64,000 nt of DNA from Nitrospira sp. CR1.3 (GTDB taxonomy: Bacteria; Nitrospirota; Nitrospiria; Nitrospirales; Nitrospiraceae), in assembly GCA_014055525.1 (NCBI GenBank), contig WIAH01000010.1, forward strand, positions 1 to 64,000, read 5' to 3'. The notes under the pieces are model-generated. The model had not been told where the DNA came from and made no database searches. It saw nothing but the letters and a program-made list of their open reading frames with translations. Shown here piece by piece: positions 1 through 7,911 of the stretch; position 1 is the first letter of the stretch; the number at the start of each line of letters is the position of its first letter. A program made the position numbers and the translations under genes.

Positions 1-150
1 ACCGGTAAAGGGCATGACGACCTTGGCTGTCCCCCGGTCTCTGCGGACCTCGGCACCGTCGGCCTATCACGCCCGAGTTGATGATGCGCCGTATCATTGC
101 CGTACTCGGTCCAAGATACAAGGCACCGGGCAAGGCCCGGAGCCAGTCCC

Positions 151-492
151 TTAGTGAGTCATGAAGGAGAGCGGCGTCTGCTGCTGATCAAACGCCACCT
201 GATCGAGCTCGCACGAGGTCGCAGTATCGTCCTTGTCGAGTTGCACGCCGAACGAGCGGTCGCGCACCCACCGGACCGTCGCCTTCTTGATCAAGAGCGC
301 CGATTGTGTCGGGGGAATGAGCAGCAGCATCAATTCCATACCGACCTGCACGTCATGGGATCCGTGCAGGCAACCGCCGCTATGGGTGAGATTGGCTGTG
401 ATCCCGCTCGCGTGAAACGCGCCGTTGGAATAGTACACGGCGCAGGTGATGGGCACCCGCAGACCCATGCGTTTATCGGAATGGAACATCAT
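151..492 (-). CDS. PilZ-domain protein
   Basis: A small soluble protein of 113 residues that is essentially one PilZ domain, the family that binds cyclic di-GMP or acts as its adaptor. The N-terminal RMGLR stretch (residues 8-12) sits where the RxxxR ligand motif is expected. NLTHSGG (residues 34-40) matches the D/N-x-S-x-x-G motif, and VRWVRDRSFGVQL (73-85) is the typical end strand. AGGAGG lies about 9 nt before the ATG at 492. It is followed by a VanZ-like gene on the same strand. The target process is unknown; no effector domain is attached. Confidence 0.8.
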   Translation of the reverse strand: MMFHSDKRMGLRVPITCAVYYSNGAFHASGITANLTHSGGCLHGSHDVQVGMELMLLLIPPTQSALLIKKATVRWVRDRSFGVQLDKDDTATSCELDQVAFDQQQTPLSFMTH

Positions 493-522
493 GGACAGCG
501 GCCTCCTGCTGCGAACGTCGGA

Positions 523-918
523 TCAGTATTGGGAAACTCGAAGAGAGAATGAAATGTGGTCGCATAGCCTCCGGGAGACCATCAGGGCGGCGACCAGCCC
601 GATTCCGATCGCATCGGTCACCAGATCGTCCGTTGAGGTGTTCCGGCCCGGGACCGTGCCTTGGAAAATTTCCGTCCAGAGTCCGAACACAAGAGCAGCG
701 GCCGACGCCACCGGAAGCGCATAGGCGAACGGCCAGCTGCGGCGTCGCAAACCGCAAGTCAGCAGCCACGCCAGCAATCCATAGCCCGGCGCGTGCGACC
801 ACTCTAAAAGTGTCGAAGGCATCTGCACCATCAGATGGCCGCTCAAGCCGACGCCAGGCGCAATCATCGCGCCGAAATACAACAGCCCCATGTAGCAGAG
901 CGCGAATCCGAAGCCCAC
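523..918 (-). CDS. VanZ-like membrane protein
   Basis: A 131-residue integral membrane protein with about four hydrophobic segments. The conserved VanZ-family pattern is visible: HAPGYGLLAWLL in the second segment, then TEIFQGTVPGR and DDLVTDAIGIG. Family members modify sensitivity to glycopeptides or lie near envelope genes, but most have no assigned reaction. The start is a GTG preceded by GGGAGG at a good distance. It lies just upstream of the PilZ gene on the same strand (30-nt gap), so the two may be co-transcribed. Confidence 0.8.
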   Translation of the reverse strand: MGFGFALCYMGLLYFGAMIAPGVGLSGHLMVQMPSTLLEWSHAPGYGLLAWLLTCGLRRRSWPFAYALPVASAAALVFGLWTEIFQGTVPGRNTSTDDLVTDAIGIGLVAALMVSRRLCDHISFSLRVSQY

Positions 919-1075
919 CGATCCCTCCCGGGGAAATGCATGTATTCGCGAGGGTACTGAAAAGCAGAAAAAAGATACTACTGGGCATTGGTAGGGTGGG
1001 AGAGGCCTACGGTCCTTCGGAGGTCATGGAACTCCGCAGATTGACCAACTTTTGAGGGGGATCACTGGCCAATCT

Positions 1076-1216
1076 CAGATCACATCGGTACAATCCTGCC
1101 TCTGGGTTCTGAAATTTTCGATTCCTAATTTGTGCTCTGAGATTTGGAATCCTCGATCTAAGATCTTCAATCTGCGATCTGAGATGTGAAATCTGCAATC
1201 TGAGATTCGAGAGCAG
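1076..1216. repeat. Degenerate ATCTGAGAT-type repeat cluster
   Basis: About 140 bp built from imperfect copies of words such as AATCTGAGATC, ATCTGCGATCTGAGATGTG and their complements. The region reads similarly on both strands, so it can fold back. It ends 12 nt before the start of the four-helix-bundle gene. Related words recur inside that gene (1508-1547), after it (1733-1787), and around 47640-47666. Confidence 0.75.
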
Positions 1217-1228
1217 CCGTAGGCGACG

Positions 1229-1729
1229 ATGACCTACCACTCCTTCGAGGACCTTCCCGCCTGGCAGGCCGCCATTAGATTCGCCCGCCAGGTGTATCTC
1301 CTCACCGGACATCAGGCCTTCCGCGGTCACGCGGGATTGCGCGATCAACTCGAGCGCGCCGGCCTGTCCGTTTCCAACAACATTGCAGAAGGCTTCGAGC
1401 GCGGCAGCACGAAAGAGCTGCTCGCCTTCCTCTATATTGCGCGCGGCTCCGCTGGCGAAGTGCGCTCCATGCTCTGTCTGCTCGAAACCCTGCCGGCCTT
1501 CGAGAATCTCAGCTCTCAGATTTCAGATGTGAAATCTCAAATTCTCTCCATATCGCGCCAGCTGTACGGCTGGATCGAACAACTCAAGAATTCCGACATT
1601 ACCGGCCAGCGTCATCTGAACGATACGGCCCGCGCCCGCGCAGTCACGGAGAAAGACCGCGACGCATTCCTACGGGAGCTTGCCCATATCCGGCAGTCCG
1701 CCGCCAAGACTCCGAAGTCTGAAACTTGA
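1229..1729 (+). CDS. Four-helix-bundle protein (S23 / bAvd-like family)
   Basis: A 166-residue member of the family first known from 23S rRNA intervening sequences, which also includes the accessory protein bAvd of diversity-generating retroelements. Hallmarks are the opening FEDLPAWQAAIRFARQVY, the GLRDQLERAGLSVSNNIAEG segment (residues 36-55) and FLYIARGSAGEVRSML. Family proteins form pentameric helical barrels that bind nucleic acid; the role of solitary copies is unknown. Residues about 93-106 (NLSSQISDVKSQIL) are encoded by the same repeat word that flanks the gene, so a repeat has become part of the coding sequence between helices 3 and 4. The C-terminal 40 residues extend beyond the usual family length. 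Confidence 0.85.
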   Translation: MTYHSFEDLPAWQAAIRFARQVYLLTGHQAFRGHAGLRDQLERAGLSVSNNIAEGFERGSTKELLAFLYIARGSAGEVRSMLCLLETLPAFENLSSQISDVKSQILSISRQLYGWIEQLKNSDITGQRHLNDTARARAVTEKDRDAFLRELAHIRQSAAKTPKSET

Positions 1730-1732
1730 TCT

Positions 1733-1787
1733 CCACATTCCAAGATCTGTTTCCGATCTGAAATCTGAGATGTGAAATTCTCTCCCT
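1733..1787. repeat. ATCTGAGAT-type repeat after the four-helix-bundle gene
   Basis: A run of ATCTG/ATCTGAAATCTGAG words directly after the stop codon. It matches the cluster in front of the gene, so the gene is bracketed by the same degenerate repeat. No long open frame is supported in 1730-2007. Confidence 0.7.
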
Positions 1788-2007
1788 CTGCGGCCCGATG
1801 CATTCCTACCCGCTCCGACGCGACTCCGACGGTTCCATCTGCCGAACTCCAGCACTTTCATTCCACGCCGTCTCCGGAACCTGTCCCATGAATTTTTCTT
1901 CGCAGGACATGATTTTTCTTGAAGAAAGGCGTGATTTCGGCCACGATAAGACCGCCGAAGCAACCAGAGCATCTCGCTCCAAACCATCCGTGGGGAGCAA
2001 GGAAACC

Positions 2008-2697
2008 ATGCGAACCGTGACACATCGATCAGCCATCGTCTGTAGTTTCTGCTTCGCCCTCCTCACCGCCAGCGGCTGCGTCTGGAAGAGCACCTACGAC
2101 GATGCCGTCGCCGACATGGAGGGGGCCAAGGCGGAGCTCCAAAGCACGAAGGCGGAGCAGCAGCGTCTCTCCCAGCAGGTGAAGGCCATGGAGCCTCTCA
2201 CACAGGAAGCCACCAGAGAGGCCGAATCCGCTGCGACCGCGGTCCAACAGGCCAAAGACGAGGCCGAAGCGGAACGAAAGCTCGGCGAGGAACGATTGGC
2301 CAAACTCACTCGTGCCATCAACCAGCTCGCCGCCCAACAGCACAGCCTCCGGGAAGCCCTGCAGCGTGAAAAATCCGAGCGTCCCGCATTACAAATCACG
2401 GCCGACAAGTACAGGGCGAAGTTGGATGACACAGAGGGATTCAGAACGCCGACCATCCCTCCTCCGGCTTCGCAAATTCCCGGACCGACGAGAATCCCTC
2501 CTTTCCCTCCGTCACCAGCGCCGGCGGATCTCGCTTCCGCGCCGACCGCAGCGGTGCCGGCAGCTCCTGCCGTCACACCTCCCACGCCACCGGCGCCGCC
2601 GCCGATACCGAAGCGGCCGGCTGAACCGGCCGATGAAGGTTTCTTCTCGGCACTGAAGGGTTGGTTGGTGTCGCTCTGGCATTCCGTCTTTTCATAG
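2008..2697 (+). CDS. Lipoprotein with coiled coil and proline-rich tail
   Basis: The start chosen is the ATG at 2008, preceded by GGGAGCAAGGA and followed by a signal peptide ending in the lipobox TASGC (about residue 23), so the mature protein is probably lipid-anchored. Residues about 30-145 are rich in Ala, Glu, Gln and Lys with heptad character and likely form a long coiled coil. Residues 150-210 are a Pro/Ala-rich linker, and the C-terminus FFSALKGWLVSLWHSVFS looks amphipathic or membrane-associating. No enzymatic domain is visible. A spacer or envelope-bridging role is possible but unproven. The 3' end overlaps the longest reading of the transporter gene. Confidence 0.7.
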   Translation: MRTVTHRSAIVCSFCFALLTASGCVWKSTYDDAVADMEGAKAELQSTKAEQQRLSQQVKAMEPLTQEATREAESAATAVQQAKDEAEAERKLGEERLAKLTRAINQLAAQQHSLREALQREKSERPALQITADKYRAKLDDTEGFRTPTIPPPASQIPGPTRIPPFPPSPAPADLASAPTAAVPAAPAVTPPTPPAPPPIPKRPAEPADEGFFSALKGWLVSLWHSVFS

Positions 2698-4046
2698 GGG
2701 CTGGCTCCGGCTTGGCCGGTGCCAGTCCCGCTTCCCCACAGGGACAGTCGCCGACCGGAAAGGCGACAGTCCCTGTGCCGCTCTATACGCAAGTCCTCCT
2801 CGCCGCAGCAGGCGGAACGCTCCTAGGTATCGCCTTCGGCAAGGAGCCCTTCCTGGGCTGGTTGCGCAACGAGCACCTGGGCAGGCTGGGCCTGATCGTC
2901 ATCACGTTGCTGAAGACGCTCGCCATTCCGCTCATCTTCTTCGCCATCCTCGACGCATTCATCCGCACGAGCCTCCCGCTGCGCCAAGGCGCCAAGCTGA
3001 TCGTCATCTGTTTTATCAACCTGTCGGTCGCCATGACGATCGGACTCCTGCTCATGAATCTCTGGGAGCCGGGCGTCAGCTGGCAGGGTCACATCGACAA
3101 ACTGCTGAACATCATGCCCGATTCACCAGCGGCAACGAACCGCTCTGCCGCTGCGCAGCCAGGCGGGGAGAGTCCGTTCGAGCGTCTCACGTCTTATATT
3201 CCCCGCACCATGTTCCAGCCCTTCACGAGCAGCAACGTGATCGGCGTCGTCCTTCTCGCGCTCATCCTGGGCGCCGCGCTCCGCCGCCTGCGCGCCGAGC
3301 CGCGCCGTCAGGCCGGCGCAGTGGAAACCATCGTGCAGACCGTCGAAAGCCTCTATCACTGGCTCGTGCGCATCCTCGGCTGGATCATTCATGCCGTGCC
3401 GTTCGCTGTCTTCGGCGTGCTCGCCTATGTCGTCGGCAGAGCAGGCGTCGGGGTCTTCTCGCTCCTTTGGATCTTTCTCGTCACCATCCTGGCAGGCCTT
3501 GCGCTCCATGCGCTCGTCTACTATCCAACTCTCGCCTGGCTGGTAGGGAAGAAATCGCCGAAGATCTATTTTGGGAAGGGCGCCGACGCGATCATGACCG
3601 CCGTTTCCTGCAACAGCAGCCTCGCGACCGTGCCGGTCACGCTCCGCTGCCTCGATCGAATGAACGTGTCGCCGGAATCCGCCCGCCTCGCAGCCTGTGT
3701 CGGTACCAACCTGAATAACGACGGCATTACCCTCTATGAAGCGATGGCTGCTTTGTTTCTCGCGCAGGCCCTGGGCTTCGACCTGGCGATCGGCAATCAG
3801 CTCTTGATCGTCGCCGCCTCGATGATCGCCGGTCTCGGCGTGGCGGGGATTCCCGAGGCCGGCATGGTCGTGCTGCCGCTCGTGCTCTCCGCCGCCGGCC
3901 TGCCGGATCAGGTCATTACCGCCTCCATTCCCCTCATCATGACCGTCGACTGGATTCTCGCCAGGATTCGCTCCGGCGTGAACGTCATGAGCGACATGCT
4001 GGTCGCGATCCTGCTCGATAGAAAGGTTGGAAAACAGTCTGTTTAG
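2661..4046 (+). CDS. Dicarboxylate/amino acid:cation symporter (SDF family)
   Basis: A polytopic inner-membrane transporter of the sodium:dicarboxylate symporter family (GltP/DctA/GltPh relatives), which moves acidic amino acids or C4-dicarboxylates with cations. Recognisable parts are the N-terminal TQVLLAAAGGTLLGIAFG helix, the Ser-rich hairpin AVSCNSSLATVPVTLRC and the substrate/cation motif GTNLNNDGITLYEA, in place of the usual NMDGT. The last hairpin contains GIPEAGMVVLPLVLS. The longest reading starts with TTG at 2661 inside the previous gene; a GTG at 2775, just before the first membrane segment, is a credible alternative. The substrate cannot be predicted. Confidence 0.82.
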   Translation: MVGVALAFRLFIGAGSGLAGASPASPQGQSPTGKATVPVPLYTQVLLAAAGGTLLGIAFGKEPFLGWLRNEHLGRLGLIVITLLKTLAIPLIFFAILDAFIRTSLPLRQGAKLIVICFINLSVAMTIGLLLMNLWEPGVSWQGHIDKLLNIMPDSPAATNRSAAAQPGGESPFERLTSYIPRTMFQPFTSSNVIGVVLLALILGAALRRLRAEPRRQAGAVETIVQTVESLYHWLVRILGWIIHAVPFAVFGVLAYVVGRAGVGVFSLLWIFLVTILAGLALHALVYYPTLAWLVGKKSPKIYFGKGADAIMTAVSCNSSLATVPVTLRCLDRMNVSPESARLAACVGTNLNNDGITLYEAMAALFLAQALGFDLAIGNQLLIVAASMIAGLGVAGIPEAGMVVLPLVLSAAGLPDQVITASIPLIMTVDWILARIRSGVNVMSDMLVAILLDRKVGKQSV

Positions 4047-4061
4047 CCTTCCTCGATCGGG

Positions 4062-4145
4062 GCAACCAAACCAACAAGACAAACCAAATAAACAAAATAG
4101 ACCAAAGCAACCAACCGGCGAAACAGGCGAGAAATGCGAGACTGG
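4062..4145. repeat. AACCAAA word repeat followed by GCGAGA words
   Basis: Positions 4062-4116 are imperfect copies of AACCAAA/AACCAAAT, and 4117-4145 change to GGCGAAACAGGCGAGAAATG, a second word family seen elsewhere in the window. Both lie between the transporter and the SmpA-like lipoprotein. Confidence 0.75.
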
Positions 4146-4260
4146 CATACGGCACCGGCTGTGAAGGACATTCCCTGTCATGGTAGGCTGTAGGCAACGA
4201 AGCACTCACAGGTTCGAAGACGGTCGTGCACGAAGCCATAAAGGAGAGAAGGGGGTCACG

Positions 4261-4656
4261 ATGAAACATCGATGGATGCTATTAGGCCTAGGACTGGCAA
4301 TCGTCCTCGCCGGATGCGGGGGAGGGCAAAAGGCCGAGATCAAAGAAGACCGCCTGACAGTTGGAAAGGTGCAGGGCGAGATCAAAGTCGGCATGCCTGC
4401 CTCGCAAGTTGCCGAGATACTCGGCTCGCCGAACATCGTCACGACCGACGAGAAACGCCGGGAAGTGTGGATGTACGACAAAGTCTCGACCGACCGTGTC
4501 GACACGAGCAGCTCTTCCTTCGGCACGTTGATCATCCTGGGTTCGAACTCACGGGATAGCTCCAGCTCCCAACGGCAGCGGACTCTTACCATCATCATCA
4601 AGTACGACGAGGACAAGAAGGTCCGCGATTTTGCCTACAACTACACGCAGTTCTGA
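4261..4656 (+). CDS. SmpA/OmlA-like lipoprotein
   Basis: A 131-residue lipoprotein with lipobox VLAGC (Cys at about residue 19). After a short linker, GEIKVGMPASQVAEILGSPNIV followed by EVWMYDKV is the signature of the SmpA/OmlA fold, which includes the BamE subunit of the outer-membrane assembly machinery. The later segment is Ser-rich (SSSSFGTLIILGSNSRDSSS) and differs from true BamE. The start ATG follows GGAGAGAAGGGG. It probably acts in the periplasm on the outer membrane; whether it is the genome's BamE or a paralogue is open. Confidence 0.75.
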   Translation: MKHRWMLLGLGLAIVLAGCGGGQKAEIKEDRLTVGKVQGEIKVGMPASQVAEILGSPNIVTTDEKRREVWMYDKVSTDRVDTSSSSFGTLIILGSNSRDSSSSQRQRTLTIIIKYDEDKKVRDFAYNYTQF

Positions 4657-4666
4657 ACGACAACCT

Positions 4667-4766
4667 GGTTCATTTGGTTGGTTTGGTTTGTCTTGTTGGT
4701 TTGGTTGTTCGGAACGACCTCGCTTCAACTAAATTGAACTCACGAACCAAACCAACCAAATGAACC
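4667..4766. repeat. Perfect 22-bp inverted repeat of AACCAAA words
   Basis: The left arm at 4667-4688 and the right arm at 4745-4766 are exact reverse complements over 22 bp, separated by 56 nt. Additional AACCAAA-like words extend the left side to 4711. The right arm contains the ATG (4760-4762) of the next lipoprotein gene, so in mRNA the start codon would be paired in the stem. Confidence 0.85.
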
Positions 4767-5350
4767 AAATAAACCATCGTCATCAGTTTCTCGCCGGCCT
4801 CGCGCTTCTCGTCAGTCTCGCGAGCTTGTCCGGCTGTGTTCAGGAAACGAAGCCGGATGAGCTCTTCCAGCTCACGCCCGAAAGCGCAAGAAACCGGGCG
4901 ATGTCGACGAGAGCCTTCGAAACCCAGAACGAAAATGAGCTGCTATCGGCGTCAGCGGCCGTCCTGCAGGATCTCGGTTTTCAGGTCGAAGAAAGCCAGC
5001 ATGAAGTGGGCTATTTTCGCGCCGTCAAAGAACGGAGCGCGCGGGAGCGCCGGCAATATTTTCAGCGGGTCCTGTTCTTCTTCCTGTCGCTCGGCAGCGT
5101 CGTCACGCCGGTCGACTTGCACCAGAAGATCGTCGCGGCCCTGGTGACGCGACCGCTCAATCCCCAGGCTACGAAGCAGGAAGTGCGCATCACGTTCTTC
5201 CGCGTCGTCTGGAAAGGGGACGGTCAATCCAACCGACAATACATTCCGCCGGGCGAACAATATATGGAAATGATCCGGGACCCCGAGATCTATCAGCAGT
5301 TCTTCGCCAAACTATCTAAAGCCGTATTCCTGGAAGCGCAAGACATCTAA
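4760..5350 (+). CDS. Lipoprotein, first of three tandem paralogues
   Basis: A 196-residue protein with a signal peptide ending in lipobox SLSGC (Cys at about residue 26). The only methionine that precedes the signal peptide lies in the AACCAAA repeat (MNQINH), and no Shine-Dalgarno sequence is visible. The mature part shares with the next two genes the pattern ASAAVLQDLGFQVEES, an early GYFRAV strand, and a C-terminal DPEIYQQFFAKLSKAVFLE. It contains one hydrophobic stretch, QRVLFFFLSLGSVVTP (about 95-110), absent from the shorter second copy. The function is unknown; a periplasmic or outer-membrane location is inferred from the lipobox. Confidence 0.72.
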   Translation: MNQINHRHQFLAGLALLVSLASLSGCVQETKPDELFQLTPESARNRAMSTRAFETQNENELLSASAAVLQDLGFQVEESQHEVGYFRAVKERSARERRQYFQRVLFFFLSLGSVVTPVDLHQKIVAALVTRPLNPQATKQEVRITFFRVVWKGDGQSNRQYIPPGEQYMEMIRDPEIYQQFFAKLSKAVFLEAQDI

Positions 5351-5367
5351 TCCGGCAACGAGGACAC

Positions 5368-5826
5368 ATGATCGACAAGCGATGGGGATGGGAAGCCGCA
5401 ATCATCATCTATTGCGCCCTGCTGTACGGTTGTACGACGCCGGAACAGCCGCAGACCCTCTTGGCGCCGACCGAAGCGCAATTGAAGATCCGGAACATCC
5501 AAACCAGGACCTACGACGCCAAGGACCGGAATCAGGCCATCAGGGCCGTGATCGCTTCCTTGCAGGACCTCGGGTTTATCATCGAACGGGCCAACGAGCC
5601 TCTCGGGCTCGTCACGGCCGCGCGCTTCGCGGAGCCGAACTACTACGACGTTGTCACCATCACGGTCACCGTCCGCCAGTTGAGCGAGGCGCAGCTGACC
5701 ATCCGGGCCAACGCGATTTACAACAACAAGCCGATCGAAGACCCGAAGGTCTACCAGAACTTCTTCGCCTCCCTCGAACGCTCGCTCTTCATTGAAAGGA
5801 GTAAACCATCCTTACGACCCGACTGA
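5368..5826 (+). CDS. Lipoprotein, second tandem paralogue
   Basis: A 152-residue lipoprotein (lipobox LLYGC, Cys about residue 22) lying 17 nt after its paralogue. It carries the shared core: QLKIRNIQTRTYDAKDRNQ, then IASLQDLGFIIERANEPLGLVTA, a central strand pair, and EDPKVYQNFFASLERSLFIE near the end. GAGGAC precedes the ATG. It is the most compact of the three copies and probably shows the minimal domain. The fold looks alpha/beta, and no catalytic motif is evident. Co-transcription with its neighbours is likely from the short gaps. Confidence 0.72.
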   Translation: MIDKRWGWEAAIIIYCALLYGCTTPEQPQTLLAPTEAQLKIRNIQTRTYDAKDRNQAIRAVIASLQDLGFIIERANEPLGLVTAARFAEPNYYDVVTITVTVRQLSEAQLTIRANAIYNNKPIEDPKVYQNFFASLERSLFIERSKPSLRPD

Positions 5827-5834
5827 TCGCCGCC

Positions 5835-6407
5835 GTGCTGAAACCGGTTGCCTGGTCCCGCGTGGCCGGCGCCGCTCTCGTCTGCCTCCTGTGGCTCCAG
5901 GGCTGCAATAGCTACGAATTGCGCCATGAGAACCAATCGGATTCGAGGGAGCAGATCTGGCTGTCGGAAACGAGCCAGCTCAAGATACGAGCCGCCCAAA
6001 CGCGCGTGTACGACACCACCGATCGCCGGCGGCTTCTTGAAGCTCTTGTGTCCACCATGCAGGATCTGGATTTCAAGGTGGAAGTGCTTGACGGGGAGCT
6101 TGGGATTGTCTCAGGAAAGAAGTACGTCGAAATCGAAGAGACCTATCTGACGGACTCGTCGTATCTTCTATACCGGCCGGATACGTTGCTCCTCCTCACC
6201 AGAAATTATCGGTCTTGGGGCCCCTTCTATCACCGCAGCAATCTCGTGCGCTTTACCGCGACGATCCGCCCCCGCGGCGAGACGCAGTCGACCGTGCGGG
6301 CCAACGCGCAGTTCTACCTGCAAGCCGTGGAAGATCCACGGCCCTATCAGGACTTCTTCCGCACCCTCGAGACATCGCTCTTTCTCCAAGGCAGGATGGA
6401 AGAATAG
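5835..6407 (+). CDS. Lipoprotein, third tandem paralogue
   Basis: A 190-residue lipoprotein (lipobox WLQGC) with the same core: QLKIRAAQTRVYDTTDRRR, STMQDLDFKVEVLDGELGIVSG and EDPRPYQDFFRTLETSLFLQ. Between the halves it carries an insertion with many aromatic residues (YLLYRPDTLLLLTRNYRSWGPFYH). The conventional start is the GTG at 5835, which has no ribosome-binding site. AAAGGAG at 5795-5801 instead sits 6-7 nt before an in-frame ATC at 5808, so initiation at a rare ATC codon, giving nine more residues and overlap with the preceding gene, is possible. The gene converges on the beta-propeller gene with a 1-nt gap. Confidence 0.7.
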   Translation: MLKPVAWSRVAGAALVCLLWLQGCNSYELRHENQSDSREQIWLSETSQLKIRAAQTRVYDTTDRRRLLEALVSTMQDLDFKVEVLDGELGIVSGKKYVEIEETYLTDSSYLLYRPDTLLLLTRNYRSWGPFYHRSNLVRFTATIRPRGETQSTVRANAQFYLQAVEDPRPYQDFFRTLETSLFLQGRMEE

Positions 6408-6408
6408 T

Positions 6409-7572
6409 TCACCTCATCTTCGCCTGCTGAAAATGATTCGGCAGCGGCATGATGCAGTTGGGATTGAATCCGGCCGCTTTCAATGTATCAATGCTGCCCA
6501 GGACCTTATCGTTCTTGAGATCGATCACCGTGATGGAGCCGTCGCTCATGCCTTCCAGATTCAGCAGACTATTCTGGACGAACAGGTACCGCTCATCAGG
6601 CGACAACACCGTATGATGAGCGCCCGCAGCCGCGGGAATGGTTTTGAGAAACTTCGGGTGCTTCGGATCGCTGTTGTCATAGAGGTTGACGAAACCCGGC
6701 TTAGCCGTTGTGACGAACAACCGGTCCCCCTTCGCGTTGTAGAGCATCTCCAACGGCATGCCTTGTTCGCGTGGACCAAAGTCGTCCACCTGATGGAAGG
6801 AAAACGCCTTGGTCTTCGGATCCCAGACGCCGGCCCACAGCGTGGCTTCGAGCATGTTGGTGATGTGCACCACCGGCGGATTGGCATTCGGGGAAAACAT
6901 GACTTCGACCGGAGCCACTTTGGCAGGAGCGGGTTTCGACGTGACCCGGTGCGTGGACAAGACCTTCCCGGTACTCGCCTCTATTACCGTCACCGTGTCA
7001 CCCGCCTCCGACATATCCGGCTTGACTGTGCTGGTGACAAGCACCCGGTCGATGCCGTTGTGAATGGCGATCCCGTGCGGATACATGATGTAGGCGTCGG
7101 CCGGCTGCGCGGCACTCACGGTCTTGATCGGCTGATCTTTCACGGCGTCGCCCATGATCACGTTGCTCGAGCCCATGCAGGTGAGGTACCAGGTCTTGTT
7201 GTCTTCCGACACCACGAGATCTTCGCCGACTTGGCAGTCCGGCACGTCAATCGCGCGGAGACGATAGGGAAACTTGGTGAGGTCCACGACGTGCAGGATG
7301 CTCTTCCCCAAGGCCGTGATGTAGGCTTTGCTCTTGTCGCGATTGAAAAAGATGTGATGGGCCACGAGGTCGGGCGGCAGGGGAATCTCCATCAAAATTT
7401 TCCCGAAGTCTTGCGATTCGGGATCCACTTCCATGATCGCGATCCCTTCCCGCCGCACTTTCTGATCCGGCTTGCTCTCATAATTGAGTAGGGCAAGTAT
7501 TTCGGCCGAAGCCAATGAGGTGAACGAGAGCAGCAATCCAACGATCACGGGGAGCAATCGGAACAGTTTCAT
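6409..7572 (-). CDS. Exported beta-propeller protein (YVTN/YncE-like)
   Basis: A 387-residue secreted protein with a signal peptide ending near SLASA. Repeating blades can be read: HHIFFNRDKSKAYITALG, VVSEDNKTWYLTCMG, EMLYNAKGDRLFVTTA and HTVLSPDERYLFVQNS, each followed by a strand such as SITVIDLKNDKVLG. This is the pattern of seven-bladed surface or periplasmic propellers. No active site is evident, so binding or scaffolding is more likely than catalysis. The start at 7572 has AAAGGAGG at ideal spacing. A second in-frame ATG at 7665 is preceded by AGGAGG with almost identical spacing and would add 31 residues. Confidence 0.75.
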   Translation of the reverse strand: MKLFRLLPVIVGLLLSFTSLASAEILALLNYESKPDQKVRREGIAIMEVDPESQDFGKILMEIPLPPDLVAHHIFFNRDKSKAYITALGKSILHVVDLTKFPYRLRAIDVPDCQVGEDLVVSEDNKTWYLTCMGSSNVIMGDAVKDQPIKTVSAAQPADAYIMYPHGIAIHNGIDRVLVTSTVKPDMSEAGDTVTVIEASTGKVLSTHRVTSKPAPAKVAPVEVMFSPNANPPVVHITNMLEATLWAGVWDPKTKAFSFHQVDDFGPREQGMPLEMLYNAKGDRLFVTTAKPGFVNLYDNSDPKHPKFLKTIPAAAGAHHTVLSPDERYLFVQNSLLNLEGMSDGSITVIDLKNDKVLGSIDTLKAAGFNPNCIMPLPNHFQQAKMR

Positions 7573-7911
7573 GGAAGCCTCCTTTGCTGAGGACCAGTAG
7601 GGAAATGGAAGGTACTCCTCTCTATTAAGAGAAGCAATGGCAGATGCGTCGGCACGGGTCTGCATGGAATCCTCCTGGTGAACGGCGGTAGTTCGGGCTT
7701 GACACATCGACGAGTTGTCGCACCATAGACTGAATCCTTACGGATGTCTTTAGCTGAGAGTCTGAATCGCTTATCCGGGACGGCTGAAACGCAGCCGGAA
7801 ATCTTCCCTTACGTATTGCAATCTTCTCATGCCTCCCCGTAAGCTTCCGGCGGGTGATTCGCCCTCAGAACGAAAGGGCACGCGACGATTCCTCTTGCGC
7901 GGAAGGACCCC
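7573..7911. other. Divergent intergenic region with a second start signal
   Basis: The gap separates two divergent genes and must hold both promoters. On the minus strand, CCAGGAGGATTCCATG (ATG at 7665) copies the layout AAAGGAGGCTTCCATG used at 7572 and is in frame with it. A small inverted repeat CGAC-GAGTT-GTCG lies near 7705-7717. No other gene is supported. Confidence 0.4.
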
